Shown: positions 34,698 to 43,961, counted from the stretch's first letter. The stretch is 64,000 nucleotides of DNA from DATAEE01 sp963725145 (GCA_963725145.1 CAVRXL010000010.1:1116001-1180000); one strand, 5' to 3'. Numbers and translations: made by a program. The notes: generated by a model not told the origin, from the letters alone.

Positions 34698-35201
34698 CTA
34701 CTGAGTCCAGACCAGGACGCGATCGCCCCGTCGCCCACGGTGGTCAATCACCAGGCGCGGCCCCATCCGTTCGATGTCGTCGACGGTGATACGGATGCGT
34801 TTGCCGTGGATGCCGCTGTCCGCGAGGATGTCGAGCGGATCGTCCTTTAATCGGATAAGCCAGAACGGAATGTTGATCCGGACGATGCGTTCGTCGCCGG
34901 AGTCCCAGGCCATCACGCGCAGCGACTCGAGCTTCGGGCGGGCGCCGGGCGGCGGTGGCTCGTCGAAGCGAGTCGCGATGATGTTGTCGTCGCGGTCGAG
35001 CTCGATGAGCGCCTTCTGATCCTTGAACCGCGCGCGCTCTCGCTCGAACGTCTGCTCGGCCGTCGCCGGCGATGCCTCTACGGTCTCGACCTGTTTGGCG
35101 ACGAAATAGACGCCGGTGACCGCGAGGCCCACAAGGCCGATCGCGCAGACGACGAGGATGCCGATGACGACCCAGACCCAGGTGGGGACTCGGTTGGCCA
35201 T
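34698..35201 (-). CDS. Single-pass membrane protein of unknown function
   Basis: A 167-residue protein with one N-terminal membrane helix (WVWVVIGILVVCAIGLVGLAV) and a C-terminal extracytoplasmic domain (ESLRVMAWDSGDERIVRINI, FWLIRLKDDPLDILADSGIH, GKRIRITVDDIERMGPRLVI). I do not recognise the family. It lies 30 bases after the TPR gene on the same strand and may be co-transcribed with it. Confidence 0.7.
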   Translation of the reverse strand: MANRVPTWVWVVIGILVVCAIGLVGLAVTGVYFVAKQVETVEASPATAEQTFERERARFKDQKALIELDRDDNIIATRFDEPPPPGARPKLESLRVMAWDSGDERIVRINIPFWLIRLKDDPLDILADSGIHGKRIRITVDDIERMGPRLVIDHRGRRGDRVLVWTQ

Positions 35202-35231
35202 TCAGGACTGCGTGAAAGGATAGCGCATTCT

Positions 35232-36410
35232 CTACCTTACGACTCGGTCGAGTCCTCGTCTTGCGTCCTCGACACAGGCGGCGTCGTTCCCACGCTCGCA
35301 GAGCGCCATAGCCTGCTGGTACTCGCCGCGAGCGCCGCTTCGGTCGCCGACCTGTTCAGCGGCCTTCCCGAGCTCGACCCTCGAGCGTCCTGCCACCCAG
35401 TCCGCGGGCGCCGATTCGAGCGCGGCGCGCAGATCCTTGCTCGCCTCGTCGCGCCGGCCTGCGCCGAGACGCGCGGATCCTCGCTTGTACCGCCACAAGG
35501 CTTCCTCGCCTGGTATCCGCCGCCGGCTGTCGCCGGCAAACTTCGCGAGCCCATCCGAGAGAACACGGTCGGCGTCGGCGTACCGGTGGCCTCGAAGCAT
35601 CGTGGAAGCCTTCTCTAAAACGATCAGACGATTTCTCGGGTGCTCGCGTTCGAGCGTTTCCAGGACGCGAAGCGCCGCATCGTACTGCCGCTCGCGGTTG
35701 TAGACCAGAATCAGGGCAAACCGTGCCTCGACCTGCAGTTCACCGGGATAGTCGGCGGCTTCAGCGATCATGCGAATGCCGCGCTCCCGGCCGCCGCCGA
35801 ATCCGGCCACGTACGCCATCCAGCGCATCGGCAGCGACAAGGCCGAAACGAGGTATCGATACGTGCCGACGATGAGCCCCGCGTCCTTCCGTTTCGGATC
35901 GAGCTCGAGCACTCTCTCGTGCGCGTCGAAGGCGCGCTTGGCTGTGCGGAAGCCCGCAAGGAGCTTTCCCTCGACCGTGGCCGTGTAAGACGCCTGGAGC
36001 CCGAGCGCGGAGCCGTGGTCGTAGTGCGCCTGTGGATCGCGCGGCCGTGAGGCGACGCTCCGTTCCGCGAGCGCGAGCGCTCGTTCGACGTTGACCCGAA
36101 ACCGTTCGTCGAGCGCCGGGTCGGGCTGCCGGAGCTCGATGCGGGCTCGGGAGATGCCGCCCAGGTAGTGATCGACGGTGACCGCCCCGCGCTGATAGAG
36201 AATCTGGAGCCACGTCACGGCAGCCAGCGCGCGGTACGTGGCCGGATCCTCGGGCGCCAGGCCGCGTGCCTTCTCGAGCAGCGCGATCGCCTCCTCGCGA
36301 TCGAGGTTGTAGGCGAGGTCGAAGGCCTGCTTCCTGAGCTCCGGCGCGTTCTGGGCAGCTGCCGGGTGGACGAGTGTCAGCAACAGCCAGACGCTATAGA
36401 ACAATCGCAC
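35232..36410 (-). CDS. Exported TPR protein, GTG start
   Basis: A 392-residue exported helical-repeat protein. The start is the GTG at 36410, giving a signal peptide (RLFYSVWLLLTLVHPAAAQ); the frame stays open further upstream but that part is a shadow of the neighbouring enzyme gene. TPR-like hairpins fill the protein (AFDLAYNLDREEAIALLEKA, AHYDHGSALGLQASYTATVEG, YQQAMALCERGNDAACVEDA). The start lies 17 bases inside the upstream ornithine cyclodeaminase-family gene, suggesting coupling. Likely a periplasmic interaction protein; no enzymatic motif. Confidence 0.75.
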   Translation of the reverse strand: MRLFYSVWLLLTLVHPAAAQNAPELRKQAFDLAYNLDREEAIALLEKARGLAPEDPATYRALAAVTWLQILYQRGAVTVDHYLGGISRARIELRQPDPALDERFRVNVERALALAERSVASRPRDPQAHYDHGSALGLQASYTATVEGKLLAGFRTAKRAFDAHERVLELDPKRKDAGLIVGTYRYLVSALSLPMRWMAYVAGFGGGRERGIRMIAEAADYPGELQVEARFALILVYNRERQYDAALRVLETLEREHPRNRLIVLEKASTMLRGHRYADADRVLSDGLAKFAGDSRRRIPGEEALWRYKRGSARLGAGRRDEASKDLRAALESAPADWVAGRSRVELGKAAEQVGDRSGARGEYQQAMALCERGNDAACVEDARRGLDRVVR

Positions 36411-37383
36411 GGCCCAAGCCCCGCTCGGCGGCCCTGCGCCACGCGAGCTCTGCCGCCGCAACATCCTCGACCGCCATGCCGAGAGACTTGAAGATTGTGA
36501 TCTCACCCGGCGACGTCCGCCCCGGAAGTTGTCCGGCGACGACGTGCCCGAGCTCCCCCGCGATGTGATCCGGCCCGAAGCGGCCCTCCTGGATCGCGAG
36601 CACGATGTCGCCCGCTTCGGCCAGCGCCCCGGCCCGCGAATCCACGACGAGGCGCGCCGATGCGACGAGCGCGCCGTCCATCTCGCGCACGTCGGGGCGG
36701 CACGCGCCGACCGCACAGACATGCGCGCCGTCTGCGACCCAGGCGCGCTCGACGACCGGCACCGGCGAGGCGGTCGCCAGGACGATGACGTCGGCGCCGT
36801 CGACCGCGGCGCGTGCGGATGGGACCGCGCGAACAGGAGCGGGAGCCTGCTGGGCCATCTCGCGGGCGAACCGATCGCGGTTTGTGGGCGTCGGGCTCCA
36901 GACCCGGACGTCCTTGAGCCGCCTGACGAGTGCAATCGCTTCGAAGTGGCTGCGCGCCTGCACACCGGACCCCAGAATGGCGAGCGTCGTGCCGTCCGCG
37001 GAATCCGGGCGCGCCATGTGGCGTGTCGACACAGCCGACACCGCCGCGGTCCGCGCTTCGGTGATGAACCGTCCGTCCAGCAGAGCAACCAGGGCGCCGG
37101 TTTCGGGATCGAGCAGGACGATCGTGGCGAGGTGGGTATGTAACCCGCGCGCCGCGTTCGCGCCGAAGACAGTCACCAGCTTCGCGCCCAGCGCGGCGGG
37201 CGCCGGCTGGTACGCCGGCATGACGCCAAAGAAGGACTTCGACGGGCCCACTTGCAGAACGGTCCGTACGGGCTGCACGACTTCGCCAGCCGAGAACGAT
37301 GCCAGCGCGACCTCCATCGCGTCGATGAGATCGCGCATGGGGAGGACCGTCTTGACGTCCGCTTCGGACAGAACAATGGCCAT
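36394..37383 (-). CDS. Ornithine cyclodeaminase/mu-crystallin family oxidoreductase
   Basis: A 329-residue NAD(P)-dependent enzyme. The ATG at 37383 has GAGG upstream. Family features: MRDLIDAMEVALASFSAGEV, GAKLVTVFGANAARGLHTH, the nucleotide-binding LAILGSGVQARSHFEAI, and ADVIVLATASPVPV. Members include ornithine cyclodeaminase, ketimine reductase and delta1-pyrroline-2-carboxylate reductase. Because it is divergent from a proline racemase-family gene 34 bases away, a role in proline or hydroxyproline catabolism (pyrroline-2-carboxylate reduction) is the best guess, but sequence alone does not settle the substrate. Confidence 0.82.
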   Translation of the reverse strand: MAIVLSEADVKTVLPMRDLIDAMEVALASFSAGEVVQPVRTVLQVGPSKSFFGVMPAYQPAPAALGAKLVTVFGANAARGLHTHLATIVLLDPETGALVALLDGRFITEARTAAVSAVSTRHMARPDSADGTTLAILGSGVQARSHFEAIALVRRLKDVRVWSPTPTNRDRFAREMAQQAPAPVRAVPSARAAVDGADVIVLATASPVPVVERAWVADGAHVCAVGACRPDVREMDGALVASARLVVDSRAGALAEAGDIVLAIQEGRFGPDHIAGELGHVVAGQLPGRTSPGEITIFKSLGMAVEDVAAAELAWRRAAERGLGRAIVL

Positions 37384-37417
37384 GGCTGCCTCAGCGAAGT
37401 TTAGAATGCCTGGGGGA

Positions 37418-38437
37418 ATGATTAACAAGATTCGCACGATCGACGCGCACGCCGCCGGCGAGCCCCTCCGGCTCATCGTCGAGGGCTTCCCGCGCGTCGA
37501 GGGCGCAACGATGCTCGAGAAGCGGGAGTGGGTTCTCGAGCATCACGATCGGCTGCGGCGCGCGTTGATGCTCGAGCCGCGCGGACACTCCGACATGTAC
37601 GGCGCCCTGTTGACCGAGCCTGAACGCCCCGACTCCGATGCCGGCGTGCTCTTCATGCACAACGAAGGCTACAGCACGATGTGCGGCCACGGGATCATCG
37701 CCGTGGTCACCATTGCCCTGGAACGCGCTCTGCTCACGCGCCGGTCCGGCCAGGACGAGATCGTGCTCGATTCGCCGGCCGGCCCGGTGCGCGCCCGGCC
37801 CGTCGTAAACGACCAACCCGATGCTTCGGCCGGGGCGGTGCGTGTCGAGCGCGTGGCCTTCTCCAACGTCCCGTCGTTCGTGCTCGCGGCCGGAGTCCCC
37901 GTGAAGCTCGGAGCGCGCGAGCTCCGGGTCGACGTCGCCTTCGGCGGTGCCTTTTATGCCATAGCAGACGTCGAAGCGGCCGGCCTGGCGATCGATCCCC
38001 GACGGCTCCCGGAGCTGCGCCGCGCGGGGATGGCCATTCGCGACGCGGTCGAGGCGACAGTGAAAGTGGTGCATCCCCTCGACCCGGGTTTGCGCGGACT
38101 CTATGGCACCATCTTCACCGGACCATCCACCGGCGGCGCCGACCTCCGAAACGTGACCGTGTTCGCCGACGCCGAGGTTGATCGATCGCCGTGCGGCACC
38201 GGCACATCGGCGGTGATGGCAGTGCTCGCCGCGATGGGGCTGCTCGCGCCCGGCGCGTCGTTCACGCACGAGAGCATCGTTTCGACGATCTTTCGCGGCC
38301 GCATCCTCCACGACACTGTCGTCGCCGATCTGCCCGCCATCGTGCCTGAGATCGAAGGCTCGGCGTGGATAACGGGAGAGCACACCTTTCTCGTGGACGA
38401 TCGGGATCCTTTGCGGGGTGGCTTCCGCCTGTATTAA
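37418..38437 (+). CDS. Proline racemase-family enzyme (Cys/Cys: proline racemase or 4-hydroxyproline epimerase)
   Basis: A 339-residue enzyme. The opening IRTIDAHAAGEPLRLIV is typical of the superfamily. Both catalytic cysteines are present: Cys89 in STMCGHG and Cys259 in DRSPCGTGTS. In this superfamily Cys/Cys marks racemases/epimerases, whereas trans-3-hydroxyproline dehydratases have Thr at the second site, so a proline racemase or 4-hydroxyproline 2-epimerase is expected. An in-frame ATG at 37406 is an alternative start; neither has a well-spaced ribosome binding site. Divergent from the ornithine cyclodeaminase-family gene, suggesting shared regulation. Confidence 0.85.
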   Translation: MINKIRTIDAHAAGEPLRLIVEGFPRVEGATMLEKREWVLEHHDRLRRALMLEPRGHSDMYGALLTEPERPDSDAGVLFMHNEGYSTMCGHGIIAVVTIALERALLTRRSGQDEIVLDSPAGPVRARPVVNDQPDASAGAVRVERVAFSNVPSFVLAAGVPVKLGARELRVDVAFGGAFYAIADVEAAGLAIDPRRLPELRRAGMAIRDAVEATVKVVHPLDPGLRGLYGTIFTGPSTGGADLRNVTVFADAEVDRSPCGTGTSAVMAVLAAMGLLAPGASFTHESIVSTIFRGRILHDTVVADLPAIVPEIEGSAWITGEHTFLVDDRDPLRGGFRLY

Positions 38438-38479
38438 ACTTCGCATTCCCTTCTACTTACCGGGTCACACAGGGGTCCC

Positions 38480-40252
38480 ATGCTGGGCAAGACGATCGGG
38501 AAATACCGCGTCGTCGAAAAGATTGGCCGTGGCGGCATGGGTACCGTTTACAAGGCCGTCGACGAAACCCTGGATCGCGAGGTCGCGGTCAAGGTCCTGA
38601 ACCCTGAGATCGGTGAGACCGCCGTCGTCCGTCGCTTTCGTGCTGAGGCGATGACGCTCGCCCGGCTGAACCATCCGGGCATCGCCACGATCTATGAGCT
38701 ATTCCGCACCGATGATGACCTTCTGATGGTGATGGAGTTTGTCCGAGGCGAGACCTTCGATCGCATGGTCGAGCGTCTCGGCCCGCTTGCGCCTGCGCGC
38801 GCCGCGAGCCTTGGCGCCCAGGTGCTCGACGCCCTGGGGCATGCGCATCGCGTCGGGATCGTCCACCGCGATCTGAAGCCGGCCAACCTCATGCTGAGCG
38901 AGTACGGCGCGGTCAAGATCATGGACTTCGGGATCGCCCGCGTCGTCGGGACGGAGCACCTGACGTCCGACGGGCTGATGATGGGAACGCCCGCCTACAT
39001 GGCGCCCGAACAAGTGCTGGCGACCGAGGTGGACGCCCGCGCCGATCTGTATTCCGTCGGCGTGGTGATGTACCGGCTCCTCAGCGGCAACCTGCCGTTC
39101 AATGCCGACACCGCCATTGCCATGGCGCACAAGCAGGTCAAGGATCCTCCGACACCGCTGCACCAGTTCCGCGCGGAGCTGCCGCCGTGGTGCGAGGAGG
39201 TCTTGTGGCGAGCACTGGCGAAGTCTCCCGCCGATCGGTTTCAGACCGCCGAAGAGTTCCGCGATGCCCTGGTTGGCCACGGTGCGTCGCTGGTGCCGAT
39301 GGCGCCCCAACCCGCGCCGCTCGAGACGACGCTGCCGCCCGACCTGACCCCTGCTGTGCCCGATCCATCCGAATCGGTTCTGGCGTCCCAGGAGTCCGCG
39401 TTCGCGGCGACCATCCCGGTCGTGACCCCTGCGGGGAGCGCGCTGCCGAGCGCAGGCACACCGCAGCCGGCGGCCGGGGGAAGCCCCGGGCGTCCAATCA
39501 CAGATCCAAACCACCTTGTGCTCGCCGCACCCCATCCAGGAGGAGAGGGAAGCGATCGACAGGACGCGCCGGCGCCGCGTGCCGGCGAACACACGACGGT
39601 AATTCTGAAGAAGCAGCATCTGGCCGCTGCCGCCGGGTTGTTTGCGCTCCTCGTTCTAGCCCTCACCGGCTTTGCCCTCATCGTCACGCGGCGGCCGGTC
39701 GCGGCGCCGGTGACCTCCGCTGGCGAGCCACGCGCCGAGGCCGTGTCTCCGACGCCTGCGACTCCGCCGCCGCCGACGGGTTCCCCGACTAATGGACCTG
39801 CGGCCGCGCGCGAGCCAACGCCCGACGGTCCGCCAGTCGCGCGGGACGCGACGCTGCCGCCGCTGACGATCGTCGACGTCCGGTTCGTGGCCGCCGAAGG
39901 AACGCGGGTGCGAGAACGGGAGGCGATCATGACGTTCTCCGCGGGTGTGTTGACCGTCGCGGATCGGAACGGCGCGGTGATTCGCTCGTTGCCCTACGAA
40001 CAGATCATGAGCGTGAGTTATTCGCGGTCCAGGCAACCGATGTGGCGGTCGCCGCGTGGGCCGGCGCCCGTGCTGCGCGTCGGAGGCGGAGCGTTCGCGA
40101 TCTTCCGCGCGGATCCACACTGGGTGTCGATCCGCACGAAGGGAGCCTTTCTCGTTCTGCGGATCGGGCCCGAGCAGATCCGGAGCCTGCCGGAGGCCTT
40201 CTCGCAACGCGCCGGCGTCAAGGTGGACGTCGTCCGTCCGCGCGCCCGCTGA
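38480..40252 (+). CDS. Transmembrane Ser/Thr protein kinase (PknB-like)
   Basis: A 590-residue kinase. The N-terminal catalytic domain (about 9-270) has a Gly loop (GRGGMG, 16-21), Lys38 in VAVKVL, HRDLKPAN (His129-Asp131), DFG (149-151) and GTPAYMAPE. A Pro/Ala-rich linker leads to a membrane helix near 378-400 (LAAAAGLFALLVLALTGFAL) and an extracytoplasmic C-terminal domain (IVDVRFVAAEGTRVREREAI, VLTVADRNGAVIRSLPYEQI). AGGGG lies before the ATG. Its stop shares bases with the start of the FHA-cyclase gene (TGATG), so kinase and a phosphothreonine reader are made together. Confidence 0.93.
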   Translation: MLGKTIGKYRVVEKIGRGGMGTVYKAVDETLDREVAVKVLNPEIGETAVVRRFRAEAMTLARLNHPGIATIYELFRTDDDLLMVMEFVRGETFDRMVERLGPLAPARAASLGAQVLDALGHAHRVGIVHRDLKPANLMLSEYGAVKIMDFGIARVVGTEHLTSDGLMMGTPAYMAPEQVLATEVDARADLYSVGVVMYRLLSGNLPFNADTAIAMAHKQVKDPPTPLHQFRAELPPWCEEVLWRALAKSPADRFQTAEEFRDALVGHGASLVPMAPQPAPLETTLPPDLTPAVPDPSESVLASQESAFAATIPVVTPAGSALPSAGTPQPAAGGSPGRPITDPNHLVLAAPHPGGEGSDRQDAPAPRAGEHTTVILKKQHLAAAAGLFALLVLALTGFALIVTRRPVAAPVTSAGEPRAEAVSPTPATPPPPTGSPTNGPAAAREPTPDGPPVARDATLPPLTIVDVRFVAAEGTRVREREAIMTFSAGVLTVADRNGAVIRSLPYEQIMSVSYSRSRQPMWRSPRGPAPVLRVGGGAFAIFRADPHWVSIRTKGAFLVLRIGPEQIRSLPEAFSQRAGVKVDVVRPRAR

Positions 40253-41766
40253 TGTTTAGCCTATCGTTCGTCGACAGCGGCACATCGCGCCTGCACCGGT
40301 TGCGGGACGGTGTGACCGTCGTCGGCCGCGCTCCGTCGTGCGACCTCGTCATCAACCACCCCACGGTTTCGCGCCAACACACCAGAATCCGTTTCGAGGC
40401 CGGCCGCTGTTTCGTCATCGACGCCGGCAGCCGCTATGGCACGCGCGTGAATGGAACGCCATTGGATGGAGAGGGCGAGCTGGTTGCCGGCGACGTCGTC
40501 ACAGTCGGTGCGGTCTCGATCACGGTCGAACAGCGGGTTCCGGAGCGTGAGCTGCTGTCGGATGGCCATCAGCTCCTCGAAGACCCGGGCACTGTTGTGC
40601 GGCACGTGGCGGCCGCGGCCGTCGGCGGACGCTTCGTCACGCTGCTCACCGAGATTGCCAGGACCCTCGTCACGGTCCAACCGATCAACGAGATGCTCGG
40701 AAAGGTCGTCGATCTCGTGTTCGAGGTCGTGCCGGCCGAGCGCGTCTTCCTCCTGCTTCGCGACACACCGGACGAACCGCTGACGGCGCGCGTCGTGCGG
40801 AACCGCGACCGGACCGTGCCTGGGCGGACGTCGCTCAGCCGGACAGTCGTCAACCGCGTCATGCGCGAGCGTGTCGCGATGCTCGCATCGGACGCGCTGG
40901 TCGACTCGGGCCTGGACAGCGCCACGAGCGTTCAGGCGACGAACGAACGATCGTTCATGTGCGCGCCGCTCTGGAATCGCCACGACGTCATCGGCGTGTT
41001 GTACTGTGACAATCCTCGCGCGAAGCAGTTCGCGCCGGACGATCTGGACATCTTCACGGCGTTATGCGGCTACGCCGCTGTGGCGATCGAGCAGACGCGC
41101 CTTTCCGCGCAGCTCATGGAAGAAGTCAAGCGCCGCGAAAGGCTCCATCGTTATCACTCGGCGGCCGTCGTCAACAGGATTCTCCATGGCGGGACGGGCA
41201 CCGACGCGCCGTTCCTCGCGCAGGAGCGCGAGGTGACCGTGATGTTCTGCGATCTGGTCGCGTTCACCAGCTTCGCGGAGCATCATCCCGCGCTCGCGGT
41301 AGCCTCGTTTCTCAACGCGTTCTTCACGCGCATGGCCGAGGCGATCTTCGAGCACGAGGGCACGCTCGACAAGTTCGTCGGCGACGCGGTTCTCGCGGTG
41401 TTCGGTGCGCCGTTCGAGCAGCCGGATCACGCCGCCCGCGCCGTCGCCGCGGCGCGTGACATGCGCCGCGCGCTGGCTGCCATGAACGCGGAGCCGGGCG
41501 CCACGCTCTTCCAGATGCGTATCTCGCTGAATTCCGGGCGCGCGCTGACCGGCGACATCGGCTCGCCGCGCCGGCGCGAATTCACCGTCCTCGGCGACGT
41601 CGTCAACACGGCGTCCCTCGTGGAGACCGTGACGGAACCGGATCAGATTCTGATGACGGGATCGACCTGGGCGATGGTCAAGGACCAGTTCAAAACCCGG
41701 AAGGTTGGCTCTAACACGTTGCGCGGGCGGGACACCGTAACCGATTTGTATGAGTTGATAGAGTAG
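40252..41766 (+). CDS. FHA-GAF-class III adenylate cyclase
   Basis: A 504-residue soluble protein with three domains. FHA at about 1-95 (GRAPSCDLVINHPTVSRQHT, GSRYGTRVNG) should bind phosphothreonine. GAF lies at about 110-290 (PAERVFLLLRDTPDEPLTAR, SFMCAPLWNRHDVIGVLYCD). The cyclase domain runs from about 320. The metal aspartates are in MFCDLVAF and KFVGDAVLAVFG, Lys is in LDKFVGD, and Thr in EFTVLGDVVN; this fits adenylate cyclase. Start and kinase stop overlap (TGATG). The natural reading is that the kinase controls the cyclase by phosphorylation read by the FHA domain, linking Ser/Thr phosphorylation to cAMP (inferred). Confidence 0.9.
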   Translation: MFSLSFVDSGTSRLHRLRDGVTVVGRAPSCDLVINHPTVSRQHTRIRFEAGRCFVIDAGSRYGTRVNGTPLDGEGELVAGDVVTVGAVSITVEQRVPERELLSDGHQLLEDPGTVVRHVAAAAVGGRFVTLLTEIARTLVTVQPINEMLGKVVDLVFEVVPAERVFLLLRDTPDEPLTARVVRNRDRTVPGRTSLSRTVVNRVMRERVAMLASDALVDSGLDSATSVQATNERSFMCAPLWNRHDVIGVLYCDNPRAKQFAPDDLDIFTALCGYAAVAIEQTRLSAQLMEEVKRRERLHRYHSAAVVNRILHGGTGTDAPFLAQEREVTVMFCDLVAFTSFAEHHPALAVASFLNAFFTRMAEAIFEHEGTLDKFVGDAVLAVFGAPFEQPDHAARAVAAARDMRRALAAMNAEPGATLFQMRISLNSGRALTGDIGSPRRREFTVLGDVVNTASLVETVTEPDQILMTGSTWAMVKDQFKTRKVGSNTLRGRDTVTDLYELIE

Positions 41767-41775
41767 GCGCGGCCT

Positions 41776-41830
41776 TCCGCCTTCGCGTGACGCTTCGGCG
41801 GACCGCCGTAGCCTTGGCGGAGGCGGTCAG
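41776..41830. repeat. Dispersed imperfect palindrome between convergent genes
   Basis: A CG-rich block containing CCGCC-TTCGCGTGACGCTTC-GGCGG followed by CCGCC-GTAGCCTT-GGCGG, i.e. two linked inverted repeats. It sits in the 97-base gap between the convergent cyclase and gamma-glutamyltransferase genes. No T-run follows. Confidence 0.55.
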
Positions 41831-41863
41831 GCCGGGCGTGGTGGGATCGCCCCGGCGTCCGGG

Positions 41864-43549
41864 CTAGTACCCGACAGCGACTCCATCCTTTCGACGATCC
41901 GATCCGCCGCTCAGGGCCTTCGTTCGGGGATCGATCAGAATCCCCTGATACCCGCCGTGCGTACCGCCCGGCTCGGCCAGCCGGTGGCCCATCGCCGTCA
42001 GTTTGGCGCGGACCTCCTCGGGAATTCCGTCCTCGAGCGCGAGCCGCGCGCCGTGGTTGAAGCGCGGGGCGTCGCCGGCCGCCTGGACGTCCATCTTGAA
42101 GTCGATGAGGTTGAGCAGCACCTGCACGTGTCCCTGGGCCTGGTGGTCGCCGCCCATGACCCCAAACGAGAGCCACGGCCGTCCATCCTTCATGACCATG
42201 CCCGGCACCAGCGTGTGGAACGGCCGCTTCCCCGGTCCGATCACGTTCGGATGCGACGACGAGAGCGAGAAGAGACTTCCACGATTGTGCAGCGCGATCC
42301 CCGTGTCTCCGGCGACGATCCCGGCGCCGAAGGTGTTGAACAGCGACTGAATGAGAGAGACGACGTTGCCGTGCTGGTCCGCGGCGGTGAGATAGACGGT
42401 GTCGCCAGAGGCCAGTGGCCATGGGCCGGCGCCCAGCGGATTGTTGGCCCGATCGCCAGACTCTGACGCCTTGCCTGCAGGAGCGTACGTCCCGGCTTTC
42501 GAAAGATTGATCTCTTTTCGCCGATCGGCGGCGTACTCCTTCGAAATCAGCCGCCGCAGCAGATCTCCTGGTACGGAGCCGGGATCGGCCAGGTACGCGT
42601 CGCGGTCGGCGTATGCGATCTTCTTGGCTTCGACGAGCAGATGCAGGTACGCGGCCGTGTTGTGGCCGAGCGCCGCGACGTCGTAGGGTTCCAGAATGTT
42701 GAGCATCTCGAGCGCCGCGAACCCCTGCGTGTTCGGCGGCAGCTCGTACACCTGGTGGCCGCGGTACGAGGTCGAGATCGGCTCGACCCAATCGGATCGG
42801 TGCGCCGCGAGATCTTCGGCGGTCAGAAAGCCGTCGCGCTTCGCCATGTCGGCGGCGATCGCCTGGGCGAGCGGTCCGCGATAAAACGCGTCTCGTCCAC
42901 CGCGCGCGATCGCCTGCAGCGTCGCGGCGAGCTTCGGGTTGGCGAAGGTCTCTCCGGCGCGGGGCGCGCGCCCCCCGACGAGGAACGTGGCCGCCGCCGC
43001 GGGGTCCTTCGCGAGCCTGTCCTCGGCCGACTGCCACTGTCCGGCGATGATCGGCGTGACGGCATAGCCGTCGCGCGCGTACGAGATCGCGGGCTCGAGG
43101 ACGCGCGCGAGCGTCTTCGTCCCGAATCGCTGCAGGAGCTCCGCCCAGCCGTCAACCGCGCCCGGCACCGAGACAGACAACGGTCCGCCGCCGGGGATGT
43201 CGCTGAGGCCGCGCGAGCGGAACGCGTCGAGCGTCGCTTTCGACGGCGCTCGGCCGCTCGCGTTGAGGCCCGACAGCTTCCCGGTCTTTGCGTCGTAGAC
43301 GATCGCGAAGAGATCTCCGCCGACGCCGGTCATCGTCGGTTCGGTGACCGACAGGACCGCCGCCGCGGTCACGGCAGCGTCGACTGCGTTGCCTCCCTCC
43401 TGCAGGACTCTCAAGCCGGCAGCCGAGGCAAGGGGTTGGCTGGTCGCGACCAGACCGTTTCGAACGATGACTGGCGGACGGGTTTCAGGCACGAGCGCGA
43501 GCCAGCATATCGCGGCGGCGGGAATCAGGATCAGGCGCATGGCCGGCAT
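41864..43549 (-). CDS. Gamma-glutamyltransferase, exported
   Basis: A 561-residue N-terminal-nucleophile hydrolase. A signal peptide (LILIPAAAICWLALVP) and the conserved opening NGLVATSQPLASAAGLRVLQ-type segment with GGNAVDAA are present. The self-cleavage/nucleophile Thr lies in SGDTVYLTAADQHGNVVSL, and the late GVMGGDHQAQGH segment fits the small subunit. It transfers or hydrolyses the gamma-glutamyl group of glutathione and related peptides in the periplasm. Length is normal. It is convergent with the FHA-cyclase gene and lies 10 bases from the winged-helix gene on the same strand. Confidence 0.92.
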   Translation of the reverse strand: MPAMRLILIPAAAICWLALVPETRPPVIVRNGLVATSQPLASAAGLRVLQEGGNAVDAAVTAAAVLSVTEPTMTGVGGDLFAIVYDAKTGKLSGLNASGRAPSKATLDAFRSRGLSDIPGGGPLSVSVPGAVDGWAELLQRFGTKTLARVLEPAISYARDGYAVTPIIAGQWQSAEDRLAKDPAAAATFLVGGRAPRAGETFANPKLAATLQAIARGGRDAFYRGPLAQAIAADMAKRDGFLTAEDLAAHRSDWVEPISTSYRGHQVYELPPNTQGFAALEMLNILEPYDVAALGHNTAAYLHLLVEAKKIAYADRDAYLADPGSVPGDLLRRLISKEYAADRRKEINLSKAGTYAPAGKASESGDRANNPLGAGPWPLASGDTVYLTAADQHGNVVSLIQSLFNTFGAGIVAGDTGIALHNRGSLFSLSSSHPNVIGPGKRPFHTLVPGMVMKDGRPWLSFGVMGGDHQAQGHVQVLLNLIDFKMDVQAAGDAPRFNHGARLALEDGIPEEVRAKLTAMGHRLAEPGGTHGGYQGILIDPRTKALSGGSDRRKDGVAVGY

Positions 43550-43559
43550 GTTACCGCGG

Positions 43560-43961
43560 CTATCCGAGCAACCGCACCTCTCCGACGAACCGGTATCCGC
43601 GTTTGGGAACTGTCTCGATGTGTTTCTGGGAAGCGCCGTCGCCCAGCGCCTTGCGGAGGACTGAGATCCGCTGAGCGATCGTGTCGTCCCCCACGAAGGT
43701 GCCCGCCCACACGCGGTCCAACAGCTCCTGCTTGGTCACCAGTCGACCGTGGCGCTCGACCAGGAAGCGCAGCGTCTCGAACTCTTTCGGCGCGAGCGGA
43801 ACCGGCACGCCGCCGCGCGACAGGCGCTCGTCAGCAACGTCGAGACGGAACTCGTCGAACTCGTAGACCGCCTTCGCCGTACGGCCCGTCGCCTGGATCA
43901 ATGCTTCAATGAGCACATCCTCGGGGCGAGCGTTCGCGGGATCTTTATCCTTGCCGGCCAT
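43560..43961 (-). CDS. Stand-alone OmpR/CadC-type winged-helix DNA-binding protein
   Basis: A 133-residue protein. After a short N-terminal extension the whole sequence is a Trans_reg_C winged helix (YEFDEFRLDVADERLSRGG, VPLAPKEFETLRFLVERHGR, LVTKQELLDRVWAGTFVGDD, RKALGDGASQKHIETVPKRG, YRFVGEV). No receiver or membrane domain is fused, so its signal input is not visible. It precedes the gamma-glutamyltransferase gene by 10 bases and may regulate it. Confidence 0.87.
   Translation of the reverse strand: MAGKDKDPANARPEDVLIEALIQATGRTAKAVYEFDEFRLDVADERLSRGGVPVPLAPKEFETLRFLVERHGRLVTKQELLDRVWAGTFVGDDTIAQRISVLRKALGDGASQKHIETVPKRGYRFVGEVRLLG

Noticed and set aside
41776..41830. Intrinsic terminator between the cyclase and gamma-glutamyltransferase genes
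   Set aside because: Stems are present but no T-run follows in either direction, so it is listed as a repeat only.
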